From Proales similis (taxonomy: Eukaryota > Rotifera > Eurotatoria > Ploima > Proalidae): a stretch of DNA of 64,000 nt. The notes beneath the pieces are model-generated. The model was not told the DNA's origin and did no database searches. It saw nothing but the letters and a program-made list of their open reading frames with translations. Where the stretch lies: positions 1,604,171-1,668,170 of the forward strand of contig JAGVRJ010000010.1 of the NCBI GenBank assembly GCA_019059635.1. The letters are read 5' to 3'. A program made the position numbers and the translations under genes. Numbering within the stretch: position 1 is the first letter of the stretch; the number at the start of each line of letters is the position of its first letter. This document shows, piece after piece, positions 1 to 12,388 of the stretch.

Positions 1-1669
1 ATGATCACTAGAGCAAAGCTCTAACAATTTTATTTCCGAGCTTCGATTAGCATCATCCCTTGCTGTAGAATTTAAGCTCTTTGCTTCTTGCAAATAAATT
101 GAAGAGCTGTTTGGAAAGCGATGAACTTGATGTATATTCTCAACTTGAATGGTGAGTCTGTTTAGCTGACAAGCGTGATCTACAGCTTTTTGGCCACTCG
201 GCTCAAAGTGGTGCAAATGCAAAGCGATTGTGCTAAATCTGCCCGGCTTTAGCCGATATAAAAGAGTGAAATTCTCTTGATGAAGTTGACCAAGCCCATA
301 AAGCTGGCCTTCAAATGTAGAGCGTGAAGTGTGCTCAGCTGGTTCCTTTATAGTTATTTCACAGGTCCGCGAGGCCAAATCACACGTTTCTATCTGCTTA
401 GTCTCAATCCATCTCAGAGCAGCTTTTTCCTCATTTGACTCTAACTTGCTGAATTCATTTGTGTGATAATTCTCGTAGTTGGCCAGAAAAGATGTTACAC
501 TCGTTGCTAGAAACATAAAACCAGAGTTTGCAAACAGACCGTCTTGATCGCTCTTGAACTTGATGCTTGTATCATTGGCCGGCAAAACTATTCGAGTCAA
601 CCTGCCCATCCCACAGAACTCGATTACATGATCATGAATGCTAATAAAATCTCTACATGAGCCCGACCGAGGGCCTCCATCACAAAAGTAGCTGCTTGCC
701 ACTTGATATGGCATCTCAGAGTTCGAAGGCCGATAGTGGCACAATGAACCGTCAAGCTGAATATTGTCATTGACGAGTACGATTTTGTTTGAATTTTGTT
801 TCAGACCGCTTTTAAGCTTGTAAATGCATTCTAGACCTCGATTGTAAATTCCTGGATATCCTGGCGATTTAAGTACGCAAAGTTGTCCGTCTCTTGAACA
901 GCTTTCAAATAAATAGTCGCAGACCGAGCCCTCTTTTATTCGACCGTAATCTACCCGGCCAAGTTCGCTTAATTTACTTGAGCCAAATTTTTGCTTCGAA
1001 AACAAAATCGGATCAAGCGATTTCTTTTCATAGAAAGTAATCTCAAATTCGAATGAGTCATTTGCTTCCAACTTTACGTTTTCTCGTTCGTATCTCATCA
1101 CCAACACTTGACTTGTTGAGTAGAAGCTATTCCATAAGTTGAATATGCTTCCACAAAAACGACCTGAAGAGCGATGAGCGTTCTTTTGATCGTTTGTGTC
1201 TTCAATCCTTATCCATGCATTTGTGCATCCAAAAGCGGTCAAATCGCCGACCTGGAAGATTCTTGATCGAAGACTCAAAACTCGCGTAGGGTCTCTATTA
1301 ACCAATCGAAAGAAGCAGGGATACATTGAACCTCCCTTGATTACATATCTGAGTTGATTTGGATTGTCAAAAGTTCGATTGCACCCTTAATAACTCGGTT
1401 AAAGCAAGTCTAATTTTATTTATTTCATCAATAAGGGGCTTACATGAGCAGTTATGTTCGTCTTCGCCATCTTTACAGTCAATGAATCCGTCGCATTTTT
1501 TTACAAGTGGCAGACACTCTATTCCTTCCGAGCAACTGAACTGGTCTTTATCGCAAGTGACGAGATCATCGGCTATATCCCGACCAGAAATCATAGCTGC
1601 TGTACAAGTTGCGCTCAGAATAAAAACACAGATCGCACAACTCATAAAGGAGTAAAGCGGACGCGACAT
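1..1669 (-). CDS. Secreted or membrane LDLa/CUB-domain protein, partial (runs off the left edge)
   Basis: Two exons give 537 residues with the frame still open at base 1: 1669-1444 and 1385-1, separated by a 58-nt GT-AG intron (1443-1386). The ATG at 1669 starts a signal peptide (hydrophobic about residues 7-24). Residues 39-74 are a complete LDL-receptor class A repeat with six cysteines and the CDGFIDCKDGEDE calcium-binding motif. Exon 2 then encodes at least two CUB-like domains. The first begins near RTFDNP; the second has the classic SPGYPGIY start about 200 residues into the protein. A further cysteine-containing region follows up to the edge. Such proteins act at the cell surface or outside the cell in protein-protein recognition. 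No protease or kinase domain is visible in this part. The domain types are clear; the specific family is not recognised. Confidence 0.85.
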
Positions 1670-3109
1670 TTCGACCGACGAAATATTGAGATCACCTTGG
1701 CCTCATAAGTCTGCTTTGCTCTAGACTCTGTAGAAACTTAGTCTATGATAGAAAAGTCGAATTAATAAAATGAGTAGAAAATGAGCTCAGGCTGCGAATA
1801 GAAGTGCATTAATGAGACAAAATCTAGCAAACGCTAACGGCGATTGAGATAGAGATATGGTCATTTGGAGAGAGAGACAACTTGGGCTCTAATGCAAATT
1901 AGAAGCATTCAGGCGCAAATGTTTGTATATTGAAAAGGCTGCTCTCTCTTCTCTTCAGTCGGCAATTCAGCCAATCAAGATAGAAATCGTTAGACGCGTT
2001 TATTGCAGCCAAAGCAATTACCAGCAAGAAGTTTCCATTTCAGACGCATGAGTCGCTTTTGTTTAATCAGCTCGTTTGTCTTCTGACTACCCAATCGCAC
2101 AATACCCACATGCAGCCGAAAGAATGAGACGGAAAATAAAGAAGCTTCCGGAGCAGAGATACTCGAAGTAAAAGCGAGATGCTGAATTGTCATTCAAATC
2201 ACAGCCGCTTACCATCAGAAGAAGAGCGCCGAAATAATTAGCAAGAGGAAAATTAAGGCGGACTTCCCGGGACCTTTTCGAGCTTACAATAATTTCCCTC
2301 AAAGAACTTGACAAGACAAAGAAAATAGCCGACATGAAAACAAATGCGCTATCCTCTGGGGGAAAAAGTTTTCGATCCAAATGTCATAAAGCTCAGAAGT
2401 TGCTAATTTAACCAGCAATCGAAAATAAAAGAATTTAAAAGAAAATGACCAGTAGCAATCGATTGGGCTTTTAACTGATATTGGGAGTAATCTTTTCAAT
2501 AAATTCTTTTAATGTTGGGCTACTTGACTCGTTCATTTGGTTCATATAAGGAATAGAAATATTCAATAAGGATCTTTTGAACAGAAGCGATTGTGTTAGT
2601 TTATATTTCAAGTCAAGGGTGTTTAGCTTTTTGCTTTCTATTCATATTCATAAAATGTGACAAGCTTTCGGAAAAAAGAACTAGCTTGCCTTTCCTAAAG
2701 AGTCAGCGTTCATCAAAAGGGTTCTGTATATAATTTGCTATCAGTATTTGAAAAGAAGAAACCGGCTATAGTTAAGAACCCAAATATGTAAGTTAGGGAG
2801 ACCAAGATCACCAGTCGGACCTTTTGGCCAAGCAATCTCCCTCCCAATTCTAAGCAGGTCAAGGCGTTCATATTTATACTGCTATTTTGCTCCTTAATCC
2901 TATTTGAAATAATTGCACGTCAATCAAATTGCTGCAATTCCTGTCACACTAAAATAAGAAAAGCCTTTACCGAGTAGACTCAGAGAAAGGCTTTAGGGCT
3001 TCGGGAGTACCAATCGCAATGGATCACGCATGACGGCTTAAAGTTTTGACTTATAAATTCATCCACTCTCGTTCATTTATACTGATCTTGCGAATCTTTT
3101 TCGACAACG
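1670..3109. other. Intergenic region, no supported gene
   Basis: This stretch separates the divergent LDLa/CUB gene and the secreted-protein gene at 3110, so it probably holds both promoters. The longest ATG-led frame of note is on the minus strand, about 2713-2872 (roughly 52 codons with one hydrophobic segment). I could not join it to further exons and do not call it. Confidence 0.5.
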
Positions 3110-3729
3110 ATGAATTTAACAATCGTTTTCTGTTCATTACTGGTTTTTTTGAGTCATTCTCACTCATCTGTAGTTCCCCAAATGGATCTGTCAGAGGAGA
3201 TACCGTTTACTATACTCGTAAATGATTTCAATACCAATTCAATTACTTTAAACAGCACAAATGCATCAAATCCAACTCAAGCGGCTCCAATTGTTTTGGT
3301 GACAAACAGCAATCTTCTATCCAATATTCAGTCAAATAATCAAACCGTCCAAGAAGTTAATCTGACTATGTGGCTCGAGCCGGTCGAATTCTCTCTGGAC
3401 ACAAATCAAACAATCGTGCCTATTACAAAACCTCACGCAACCGAGACAAATATTGCAATCAATCAAAGCAAGACAGTTTTGCCAAATAAAAACAATGGTC
3501 TTACCATAAATAGCTTGGCCGACTTGCCGCTAATTATCGCCAACGGATCAGATAAAGGTAAGTGACTCAGTCAGTTCGAAAAATAAACCACATGAGCTCA
3601 CAGTTTTCAATTAAGCCTTCTATTCTCCATCCATCTCATTTTTACTTCTTTTGAATAATATGAATATTCTTCTGGGGATGAGCATCTGTAGACGATTTTT
3701 TTGATCCTTATCGTTTAGATTTTTCTTAA
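3110..3729 (+). CDS. Small secreted Asn/Thr-rich glycoprotein, unrecognised
   Basis: The ATG at 3110 opens a strong signal peptide (about 18 residues) and a 149-codon first exon ending AAAG|GTAAGT at 3557. A second exon at 3692-3729 keeps the frame and adds a short acidic tail ending FDPYRLDFS before TAA. Without splicing the frame stops three codons later, so the protein is 151-161 residues either way. The mature part is rich in Asn, Thr and Ser with many N-glycosylation sequons (for example NST, NAS, NQT, NLT, NQS, NGS). It has no cysteine pattern and no known domain. It is probably a secreted mucin-like or cuticle/matrix protein, but that is inference. The second exon rests only on splice-site quality and frame. 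Confidence 0.55.
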
Positions 3730-3840
3730 TCACGAAAGATTTGTTCGAAATAATCTTCTCCCAATACGGCTTATTCAAAATTGCTTGTTTGGTCTAATAC
3801 CCACATTGACGTTGGCTCTTACAAGTAAACAGACAATAAA

Positions 3841-4178
3841 ATGAAAATTGAACTGAGATTTTTTCTATTGATAATTCTACTCAATCGAATGAAATCGGGC
3901 AACGCTTTTCCGATATCCCATGAGGCGTCTTTTCTCCAAGCTCAGCATGCCTTTGGGTAAAAATTGCCGTCACCAAAATTTATTATTTTCAAATCATAAT
4001 CGTAATCAATAGCATGTTTTCGAAGCAACGAGAATCGGTCAACCCTTTACAATACTCTTCGAAAACAAGGTTTAGAAAACGCTCAGATGAGGGAAGCCAA
4101 GATATGCTGATAAAAAATTTGCAGCAAGTCCTTGAGAATTTTTTCAACTCATGGCAAGCAGAAATGCTTTACATCTAG
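3841..4178 (+). CDS. Putative secreted peptide precursor (93 aa)
   Basis: Two exons, 3841-3956 and 4013-4178, joined by a 56-nt GT-AG intron (3957-4012) that keeps the frame. The product starts with a clear signal peptide (hydrophobic run FFLLIILL). In its middle lies a basic cleavage site, FRKRSDE. The C-terminal 32 residues after RKR form a helix-prone peptide ending in AEMLYI with no amidation glycine. The layout of signal peptide, spacer, basic site and terminal peptide is that of a neuropeptide or hormone precursor. I do not recognise the peptide family. It lies tail-to-tail with AKAP10, 124 bp away. Confidence 0.5.
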
Positions 4179-4302
4179 CCCATTTACCTGCCCAGACAGT
4201 CGAGGACGATATAAGTATCAAAAAGGATCGTTATGCTTTTTATCTTAACTGGATCGGAATGGAAAATAAATAGTACGCAAAAGATTAGAACAATGCTGGC
4301 AT

Positions 4303-5977
4303 TCAACTTTGATTGGCTTGCATGACATCTCTGATCAAATCCTCAGCCATCTTTTCCGCTGTTTCTTGTTCCTCTTTAGTTGCCGACTGGCTGGAAGCAA
4401 AAGGAATTATCGCAGCCAGTTTGCTTATCTTGCTCTTGAAAAATCGCTTCTCGTTGGAAAACTCGTAGGCTGGCTTCAGAAAATCATCCGCCTCGGTGTC
4501 CTGCGCATCATCAAAATTAGTGATAAGACCGGATTGAATTTTTTCGTTTGTTGGAAGGCAAATGTTTGAACCAGCGTCAGCTTTGTTCTTAAGAATAGAA
4601 AACGAATCTTCTCTTGGACGTAGACTCTTGCTGTTGCCTTGTGGCTCATTTTTTAATGAGCTGCCCGCACATTTGTTTAGAATTGTATCGAAAGAATTTC
4701 GGTAGGAGCTGCTTTTTAAAAAACGTGGGAAAAAATGTCGTTCGAATAATGAGTAAACAATGAGCATGGGTACGTAAAAACAGCTCGCAAATGAGTCTAA
4801 CAACGATGTAACTGATGTGGGCATTTCAGCTTGGCAAATGTTCAATTCGATTTGTCGTCGAACAATTGAATCAAACCCAAGCCTGCATTCGGCTTGAAGA
4901 CTAATGTACCTTTTAAAATCGAATTTAATCCAGTTTATGGGTGAAATCATCGACTAGGGATAGAATACTTTTCGTAGATGACAATCGCATCCTTCTGACA
5001 CGTTTCAAACAGCTCAGTCAAATCTTGACTAGTCTGCATTCTTTGTTGGTCCAAGTTGCGATTAAATGTATCTACATGAGTCCAGAATTGAAGCAGAGAA
5101 CTTGAATTTTCTTTTTCCATGAACTAAAGCTCCAAAATAAGTGATTGTTTATTTTCTCGAGACAATATCTGTAAAACCTCAAGAAAATGAATTAAACCGA
5201 TCTCATCGTGTAGAAAGTCATCAAGTTCTAGCACTCTATCGTTGCTTAAACTTAGTAAATATTTTAAGCGGTAAACACTGTTGCGGTAACTTTTAAACCT
5301 TTAAAGCGCTTAGAAATTTATGAGAAGGGACAAAAGCAAGAAAGCATACGGTTCTACTAAGGTGTCCAAAGCAAATTTTTTCGCAGAATCAAATGCATTG
5401 GCGGCTAATTGATGATTTTCCGATCGGAAAATTTCTGTTCTCATTTTAATTTTTTAATTGAGCCAAGAAAAATGTTTCCTCATGATCTCAGACCTTCGAG
5501 TTTACTTAATATATCTCGATCAGCTCCGATTGAATAAGGCGCGCCCGATGATACATACTTCCTATAAATCCACCTGACATCTTTTAAACAGGGTGTTAAT
5601 TAGCTAAAGGTTATAATAAAAATAGTTAAAAAGGATAAGTGACCATCAGAATGACATTCTGTCATACGTTGAATTCCGGCTAGATCTAGCAAGAAACGAG
5701 CGGTGTTGGCATTGTTGTTGGCTTCGAGAAAAAGCAATAAGTAACTGAGCTCCTCGTTTCCTTGTTCAAATAATATTGACTCAAGTGTCTGACTTAATTT
5801 GGAATGACGCGAAACGGAAGCCGTTCTTAATCGGAGCTTTCCTTTTCCTTTTCAATTTCAATTACAATTGAACAAAACATTTGCTCTGGCTAAGTTGTAC
5901 TTACCCAGGTCATCCATTACTTGCCTGTATTCAGGATTTGATTCAAGTACAGACGAGCAGCCGTTGGCCTCACTCAT
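4303..5977 (-). CDS. AKAP10: A-kinase anchor protein 10 (D-AKAP2) with RGS domains
   Basis: Seven exons (5977-5905, 5841-5668, 5580-5494, 5434-5350, 5298-5178, 5123-4969, 4909-4303) give 433 residues, with all introns 51-87 nt and in phase. The protein has two RGS-like repeats. The first begins SRHSKLSQTLESILF and contains RWIYRKYVSSGAP. The second contains LLQFWTHVDTFN, IYEKYISLQAE and LGFDSIVRRQIELNIC, which closely follows the vertebrate AKAP10 segment. The extreme C-terminus (ETAEKMAEDLIRDVMQ) is an amphipathic helix matching the PKA regulatory-subunit binding site of D-AKAP2. The C-terminal PDZ ligand of vertebrate AKAP10 is not visible. Role by family: tethers PKA to membranes. It is shorter than the vertebrate protein (about 660 residues), mainly at the N-terminus. 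Confidence 0.9.
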
Positions 5978-7184
5978 ATTTTCCTCAGCTGCTCGTTACT
6001 TCAAAACCATGCAATACGTCTATTTGACTTGAGATATGGCTATTCGCTTGTATTATGCATAATTTTTATTTTCCAAGTAGAATCGAAAGAGTCACATGAC
6101 TTTATGCTCTTGACTTGGCTAGGCCACAATCAGAATCTCTATCAACCGATGCTATCCAAAAGAACCTGCCCAAGTTGCTTTTGTATTCAATTAATTAATT
6201 GAAAGTTGGATTGCTAATGGCAGTAGTGGCCTTTAAATGTTGAGGCTTTCTCCGATTTCCATCTTTCTTCATCTTTCAGAATATCAAGAGACTAAATCTG
6301 ACTCTATTATAATATAAATTTTCTAGAATTTCAACTCCTTTGCACATTACAACAACGAGGCGGCCGTGTTCATTTCTTCGCTTAAGGCTTTATTAGAAAT
6401 TAAGACGAGGCCAGCAAGAATTCGAGAGACAAGCGGCCCTATTGAGAGAAACGCCCTCAGATTTTCCTATATTGATTGCAGTGGGCTTAACGAAATCACT
6501 GTCGCCTTTGAGCATATTTTCATCATTTAATTTTAAATTTACCTGTTGTGTCTATTGTCTGCTCGCAGAGGTGGGAAACAGAATTTAAACACTAATTCAA
6601 CGCTTGAAACATGATAAACCTTTTATACTCTGCCATTAGGTGTATTTACAATGCCTACTGATATTTGCTAATCAAAGGAGCTCACTAATGACATAAATAA
6701 AAAAACGATAGAGAAAGCTCGTGGGATTTGCACTATGATTAGTTTTAATCGAGCTTAGGAGAATTTCATCTCCTATTCTCGTTGGCCATTTTCCGGAAGC
6801 CAATCGGTCGGAAATTCCGTTTCAATTCTTATCTATCGGATGCAATTTCGATAAGTGAAATGCGTTGGTTGCCACGTACGTCGTTTTTAAGTCCACCGAA
6901 GGCGAAATTGGCTTTATAAACTGACTGAAATGCGAACGAGACGATTTTTATGTAATTTGCGCTATTGTCAGGCCCTTTCAATTACATATTTAATCGTTGC
7001 GTTTTTTCATATTTGCCAGCTGTCATTTAGAAAAAAAAGCTGAGAAACGAATACGCGAGCAAAAAGCGAACCACGATTCAAAGACGGTATTTTATTGTTA
7101 GCGGCTTACAAGTGAACATCTCTTACTTTTGATCGAGTGATTGCATCAAATTCACAACCTGACAACAAAAGGAAGCTTGTGTGT
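5978..7184. other. Intergenic region between divergent AKAP10 and a peptide gene
   Basis: About 1.2 kb, AT-rich, with stops in all frames at short intervals. I see no gene. It presumably carries the promoters of AKAP10 (minus) and the peptide precursor at 7185 (plus). Confidence 0.5.
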
Positions 7185-7680
7185 ATGTTAAGCATGAGTA
7201 AAATATTTTATGCTCTCGCAATATTCTTTTTGCTTTCGCTCTGCCAACCCAGAAGCAATGTATCAGGCTTCAGTAAGTGTGAATTTTAGCTTTATTATTA
7301 GAAGCCGTTCAAAAATGATCATTTTATTTTCTTTAGGATTAGAATCGGATATTTTAGGAAGGGCGATGGCCGATGAGCTCGACAATGAACGCCAGTTGCG
7401 ATCTGCAGTAAGTAGAGCCAACATATTTGCTTAGGTCATAAGTATATGTTCATGCCGTTTTTAGGTATTAAATCAATACCAGACGGCTAGGTCTGACTTA
7501 AGCTACATAAACCGTTTGTCACGCCTCATTGCTGGGCTCCTAATTACCCAAGAAGAGCCAGAAAGCGTTGTAGATCTGAAAGACAAACGGTACAATTATC
7601 TGCAGGCTAAGTTTGGCGATGATCGAAAACGTCCAGGCTGGGAGTTGGCCTATGGAAGAAAGCGACGTGCACTGGACTGA
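7185..7680 (+). CDS. Putative amidated neuropeptide precursor (124 aa)
   Basis: Three exons, 7185-7272, 7337-7407 and 7465-7680, with introns of 64 and 57 nt, all in frame. Two in-frame ATGs (7185, 7194) precede a hydrophobic signal peptide (FYALAIFFLLSLC). Near the C-terminus the sequence reads DDRKR-PGWELAYG-RKRR-ALD. This is an eight-residue segment ending in glycine, flanked by basic cleavage sites on both sides, the textbook arrangement for a C-terminally amidated peptide (predicted PGWELAY-amide, or RPGWELAY-amide if cut one residue earlier). The middle is a helical spacer. I do not recognise this peptide among common invertebrate families. Three independent marks (signal, paired dibasic sites, amidation Gly) support a secreted signalling peptide. 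Confidence 0.7.
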
Positions 7681-8863
7681 GTATTTGTTGTTTTTAAACA
7701 AATCAAATATATAGACTGTGATATTAAACAGACAATATGAGTATTTTCATCTTTCTTTCAATTGGCTTTCATCTCTCATTTCTACTCTTCAATCACCGTT
7801 TAATTTTTTCCCTGTTCTTTTATTTCCCAATTGTGTAACCCAAATAAACCTAGTCAATAAACAAATCATCTAATATTCGTGATTTCTATATGAAACACAA
7901 ATTAGTCAAACCACTGCTAATAAAGTAATTTTAAATTAATGTAATTGGTTTTTACAAATGGAATTGCCTTGGTTTCTAGTATTCAAGTTTATAGCAAAAT
8001 GCCGCTATCCACACTTCATTCGGTTTTTCGTTTAATTCTCCCGTTTGAATTGCAGGTCTTAAGAGAGCTTGTTTTTCGCTTTAACAATTAATTTTATATT
8101 TATTTGTGCATTTTTTTAAATTAATCATCAACATTCAAAATGATGAATTAAGTAAGAAATACTTCCACTTCTAATCAAGCAGCACGCTTCTTCCTGTTCG
8201 TACTGTAATTTCTTTTCTTTCGGCTTAATCTTAACTTAGCATTATAATCGTTGTAGCAGTGAGTCGTCGTCGTTGCGATTAGAAAAAGAAAAACGAAAAA
8301 AGAAAGAGGGCTAGTTTTAAATTCTTGCTAAACTTGTTGAACATCATAAAGCTAAATCGTCCACTTGTGCACTCTTGATTCAAATAGTTTTTGGGCTAGT
8401 CATCAAGTACATTCTATACTTTTATGATTGTTGATGCAGACTTTTGCTAAGCTCAACACGCTGAATTGAAAGTTAAGATTTCAGCCTGGCTCAATTTTGA
8501 ATCAAAATAAATAGTTGTTGGCTACTTTCGAGCTCACCGAATGGCACTATGATCAAAAACCGAACTGGCCTTATTGATTCGCTTTGTTGAAATGAAATAG
8601 AAAAAATATATATACTTATGTATAGAGCAGGAGAAAGAGGCGAAAAAAGCAGAAATAAAGAATCGTTGGAGCGAGAGCAGCGAGCGCTTAGAAGCACATT
8701 CAGGCTTAAAGAGCCAAAGAGAAGGAGACAAATATATATATAGATAGTAAGAAAGGGCGGGCTGAGAGAAAAGAAAGAGGAAAGGACAGAAAAGGGAGAG
8801 AAGGATGGAGTTATTTATGGTGGCGAGTCGTGACACAACAACAGAAAGAAGCAGAACAGGAGT
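7681..8863. other. Intergenic region, no gene seen
   Basis: AT-rich with a purine-rich stretch about 8590-8800 on the plus strand, which creates long low-complexity open frames on the opposite strand (Phe/Leu/Ser-rich). These are compositional, not genes. The region holds the 3' ends of two convergent genes. Confidence 0.5.
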
Positions 8864-11800
8864 TTATTTATTGAGTGCTTTGTACAAAATAGCCGAACGA
8901 CGGAAGTGCTTGTCCTGTTCCAGCACAAAGGTAAGGTCCTTCAAAGTGACTCGCTTTACTTTGGGTCGATAAAATGAACGCACAGCACTGCCACCGAGAG
9001 GCTTAGAAATGGCACCAGTCTCGTCTAACCGACGCTTTTTTCGCGGTCCAATCGCGGCTAATGCTGTCTTATTGGCGTCTTGTCGCCTCAGCTCGTCGCT
9101 CTCTGCCTGAATGACTTCTTTTGCCTTTTGCTTCAGCTTGTTTAATTCGATATCTTCACCCTTCGATCGGCTCTTGGCCGCTTTCATTAATTTCTCTCGT
9201 TCTGCTTCGTCTTTTTTCTTCTTCTCGAGCTTGTCGAGTTCTTCTATGAATTTAATTTGACTCTTTACATCGCTGGTTGTTTCATAAGCCTCGTTCGTCT
9301 AAGGTGAAATTTTTTTTAAAAGCAGATAGTGAAAAACATTGGGCCAATTTTTTTTACCCTAACAGAGAGATCCAATCGATGTTGTGATGCAACGTTCAGT
9401 TTTTCTATCAGGTCTCGAAGAAACTCTTGAGTAGCATGAGAAACCAGAGTGGCTACATCACTTGATACATCATCCAACTTGTGCTTCTTAGCAATTTCGA
9501 CAAACTTCCGATGTAAAATAACCACATTCAAAAACTTTTCCTCTTTACAAGATCGAATTTGGTCAAGACTGCGCATTTTGCCGACCCCGGCGGTTGCTTC
9601 CATTAATGTCTTCTTTTCTGCGTTCAAATCGATCCCGAGCATTTCTTGTGCTTCTTTCATTTCGTTGTCCGTCTCGACTTGTTTGAAAGTTTGTTCCTCA
9701 CTTTTCACCATACGATTTATGTTTTTGGAAGGCGACATCATAACAACATGCTGGGCGGTTTGTGATGAATGTTCTTGTTTTATGGGCGACGCAGCCACAT
9801 GGGGCGATCCAGACTGAAGCGGAGAAGGAGAATTTAGCTGAGCATTAAGAACACGCACACTGCTAACATTCTGCTGTTGCTGCTGCTGTTGGCCTACGGA
9901 TTGTGGCGACTGCACCTGATAAGCACTAGCCGGAGACGGCAAAGGTTGGGCTTTGATGGTCTGGCCTGTTCCGTGAGAATATTGAGTAGAAATCTGACTG
10001 CTAGTTTGTTGATTTATCGCTTGCCCACCAGTTCCAACGATCGATACTTTCTCCTGTTGATACTTTTGTTGTTGCTGCAGTTGCTGCTGTTGTTTGTAAA
10101 GCTGAAGCTGCTGGATCTGCTGAGCGTTCATGGCCGTTCCGTTTCCCATGCTCGCTATATTTGCTGCCTGCTTCGGTTGCTGCTGTTGTTGTTGAGTTTG
10201 GTTCAAACTGGGTTGAATTTGAGTTTGCGGAGAGAGATATCTTTGAGCAGGCTGCTGCTGCTGCCCAGCCGTGGTTTGTTGTCGCTGGGCAAGCTGAGCC
10301 TGGTTAATGTAATGCTGCTGAGTCGTTTGCTGCGGCTGCTGGACCTGTTGCTGCTGTTGTTGTGGTTGAGGTTGCTGCCGATTAATAATCACAAAGCTTG
10401 GTGAGCTCATAGGCTGAATATTTCCTCCCAAATTCGTCGCTGGTTTAGGGGCCTGATTGCTGGCAGCTACCGTAAAATTTGGCCCTCCCTGCTGGAACGT
10501 CTTAACTACTTGAGGTGACTGTTGGCCACTTGTTTGTTGATTCGTTCCTAGTTCTAGGAAAGTTTCCAAAGATATTGGCTGATTATTATTGTTGAGTCGA
10601 AGATGGTGAGTCGCTTTCTATTTTGGTTAAAATATTAGCATATTTTAGTCAGATAAAATCAGAAACTTGGGGTCTATTTACTTTTAAAAAAGGCACCAGA
10701 GCCGGTGACGGTGGATTTTTCTCAATTTGAATGCGCTTTATAAACGTTTCTGGGTCGATTCGATTGTCAAGAAGATCCTGAATGAGGCTTTTCACAAGCG
10801 GGTATTTGTCGGGCAGCGAATTATTTGCTAGATCAAGTAAAGTGTTGAGAAATTTCTTTAAGCACTTTATGAGATCTCCTGGCATATTTGACTGTTGTTG
10901 TTGTTGCTGCTGCTGGCTTTGTGGCTGTTGAGGCTGGCTGACTGGTTGATGAGATACTCCACGCGAAGCATCCAAAGTTATTACTCGACCGCCTCCATCA
11001 GATGGTTGATGCGGTTGTTGCCCTCCTCCGACTGTTGAGTAAACAAGATTGGGACTCGATTTAACAGTACTGGTTTGAGCTGCGCCCAACGGTTTGGGGG
11101 AAGATGTTTGGTTGCTCGTTACCATAAACACTAAATTTGAGTTTCCCTGAGCTCCTACTGACTGTTGAGCTATTTGCTGCGCCTGATGATGAACACCGGC
11201 CGTTGTTTGAATTTGCCCTTGGGATGGATTTTGTGAAAATCTCACGACTGTTTGCTGGGCTCCGGTTTGTGCGCCCTGACGATGGACCGTTTGTGACTGA
11301 GTCTGAGTTTGTTGTTGCGGCTGCTGAGGGCTTGGTTGTATATGCTGACCAGGAGCAATAGACTTTGGTTGCTGGCCTGAAGCAACTGTTGTAAGCTGGG
11401 CAATCTGGTATTGGCCGTTGGAGCCTTTGATGAGGATTGCTGGCTGCTGCGAGTTTAAACTAGGAAGTATGTTGGCTGTTTGGCTAGTAGATTGATTGCC
11501 GGACGGTGCGAGCTGGATTCTTGTGTTTTGCGGCGTTCCAACTGAATTCTGAAGTTGCTGCTGTTTCAACTGCTGAAGCTGTTGATAATTGATCTGATTC
11601 GACTGCGCTCCTTGGCCGCTTACCATCGTAACTTGAGGTAAGATTTCTTGCTGAGAGACTCGCTTGTTCTGCTGTACCATCAGTGTATTTGATTGGAGCT
11701 GTTTTTTTATCTGCTGTATCTGCATTTGCTGGTCGTTGCTCTGGCTCGCAACAATGTGTTGCTGCTGTAGTTGAGGCTGGGCTTGCTGTTGACCTTGCGT

Positions 11801-11908
11801 TTGTCCATACGTATTTGTATGGTGCTCTGTAGGACCGCCATAAAACTCTTTTAGCAGGCTGTCGTCGAGCGGCGCCGTTAGATCAATGTCCATCAAATTA
11901 TCGGCCAT
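8864..11908 (-). CDS. TAF4: Transcription initiation factor TFIID subunit 4 (TAF4)
   Basis: Three exons (11908-10682, 10617-9358, 9298-8864) with introns of 64 and 59 nt give 973 residues. The ATG at 11908 (AAAATGG context) is the first in frame. The N-terminal two thirds are extremely Gln/Ser/Thr-rich, as in TAF4 proteins. A TAFH/NHR1 domain lies about residues 340-410 (LIKCLKKFLNTLLDLANN ... ALVPFLKK). The histone-fold region follows MEATAGVGKMRSLDQIRSC. The conserved C-terminus carries LAAIGPRKKRR, RPKVKRVTLKDLTFVLE and ILYKAL. Role: core TFIID subunit pairing with TAF12, and co-activator docking through TAFH, in the nucleus. The length matches the family. Confidence 0.95.
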
Positions 11909-12388
11909 TTTACACTCGTTCGAGCACTGCACTCACTTAATGAGTTAATATTCTGTTCAATTTAGTGTGATTGGACTTCTTGCCATAAACGGCTCATTTC
12001 ATCGCTACAAGTCGCTAATCTGCTTATTTGATCTGGCCAGCGCTTCGACCCCCTATTTGTTCTAGAATCAAAATTTACAATGTTAAATCAAATCTTCGAA
12101 CATCAACTACGCCGCGATTTAAGTTAGCCTTTAAGTCGCCCCCAGTTTGCCGTCGTTTTCTGCATTGGTGTCAGTTATTTCAAAATGCTAGTCTCTTCAT
12201 TTTCCATTCCAGTCGAAGTCTGTTCATGCAGCACATTGCTGGCTTATGAAATGCCACGATGCAAATCTAACATTGCTTGGCCCAATGTGTATTGGTATTT
12301 TGTCTTGTTAGTTTCGACAACATAATTGGCAAAACTTCAAACGACTCTTTCTATCCGTTTATTCTTATGTATATTCTTAAGTAAATTT

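Noticed and set aside
2713-2872. Small minus-strand ATG frame with one hydrophobic segment
   Set aside because: About 52 codons, no recognisable continuation or family.
4910-4950. ATG start MISPINW for the AKAP10 last exon
   Set aside because: This segment is intron 6. Splicing at the GTATTC donor and AAAAG acceptor restores the conserved IYEKYISLQAE.
8534-8836. Long minus-strand frames rich in Phe, Leu and Ser
   Set aside because: They are the complement of a purine-rich low-complexity stretch and have no domain or neighbour support.
9877-10404. 175-codon Leu-rich plus-strand frame
   Set aside because: It is the antisense shadow of the CAG-type glutamine repeats of TAF4.
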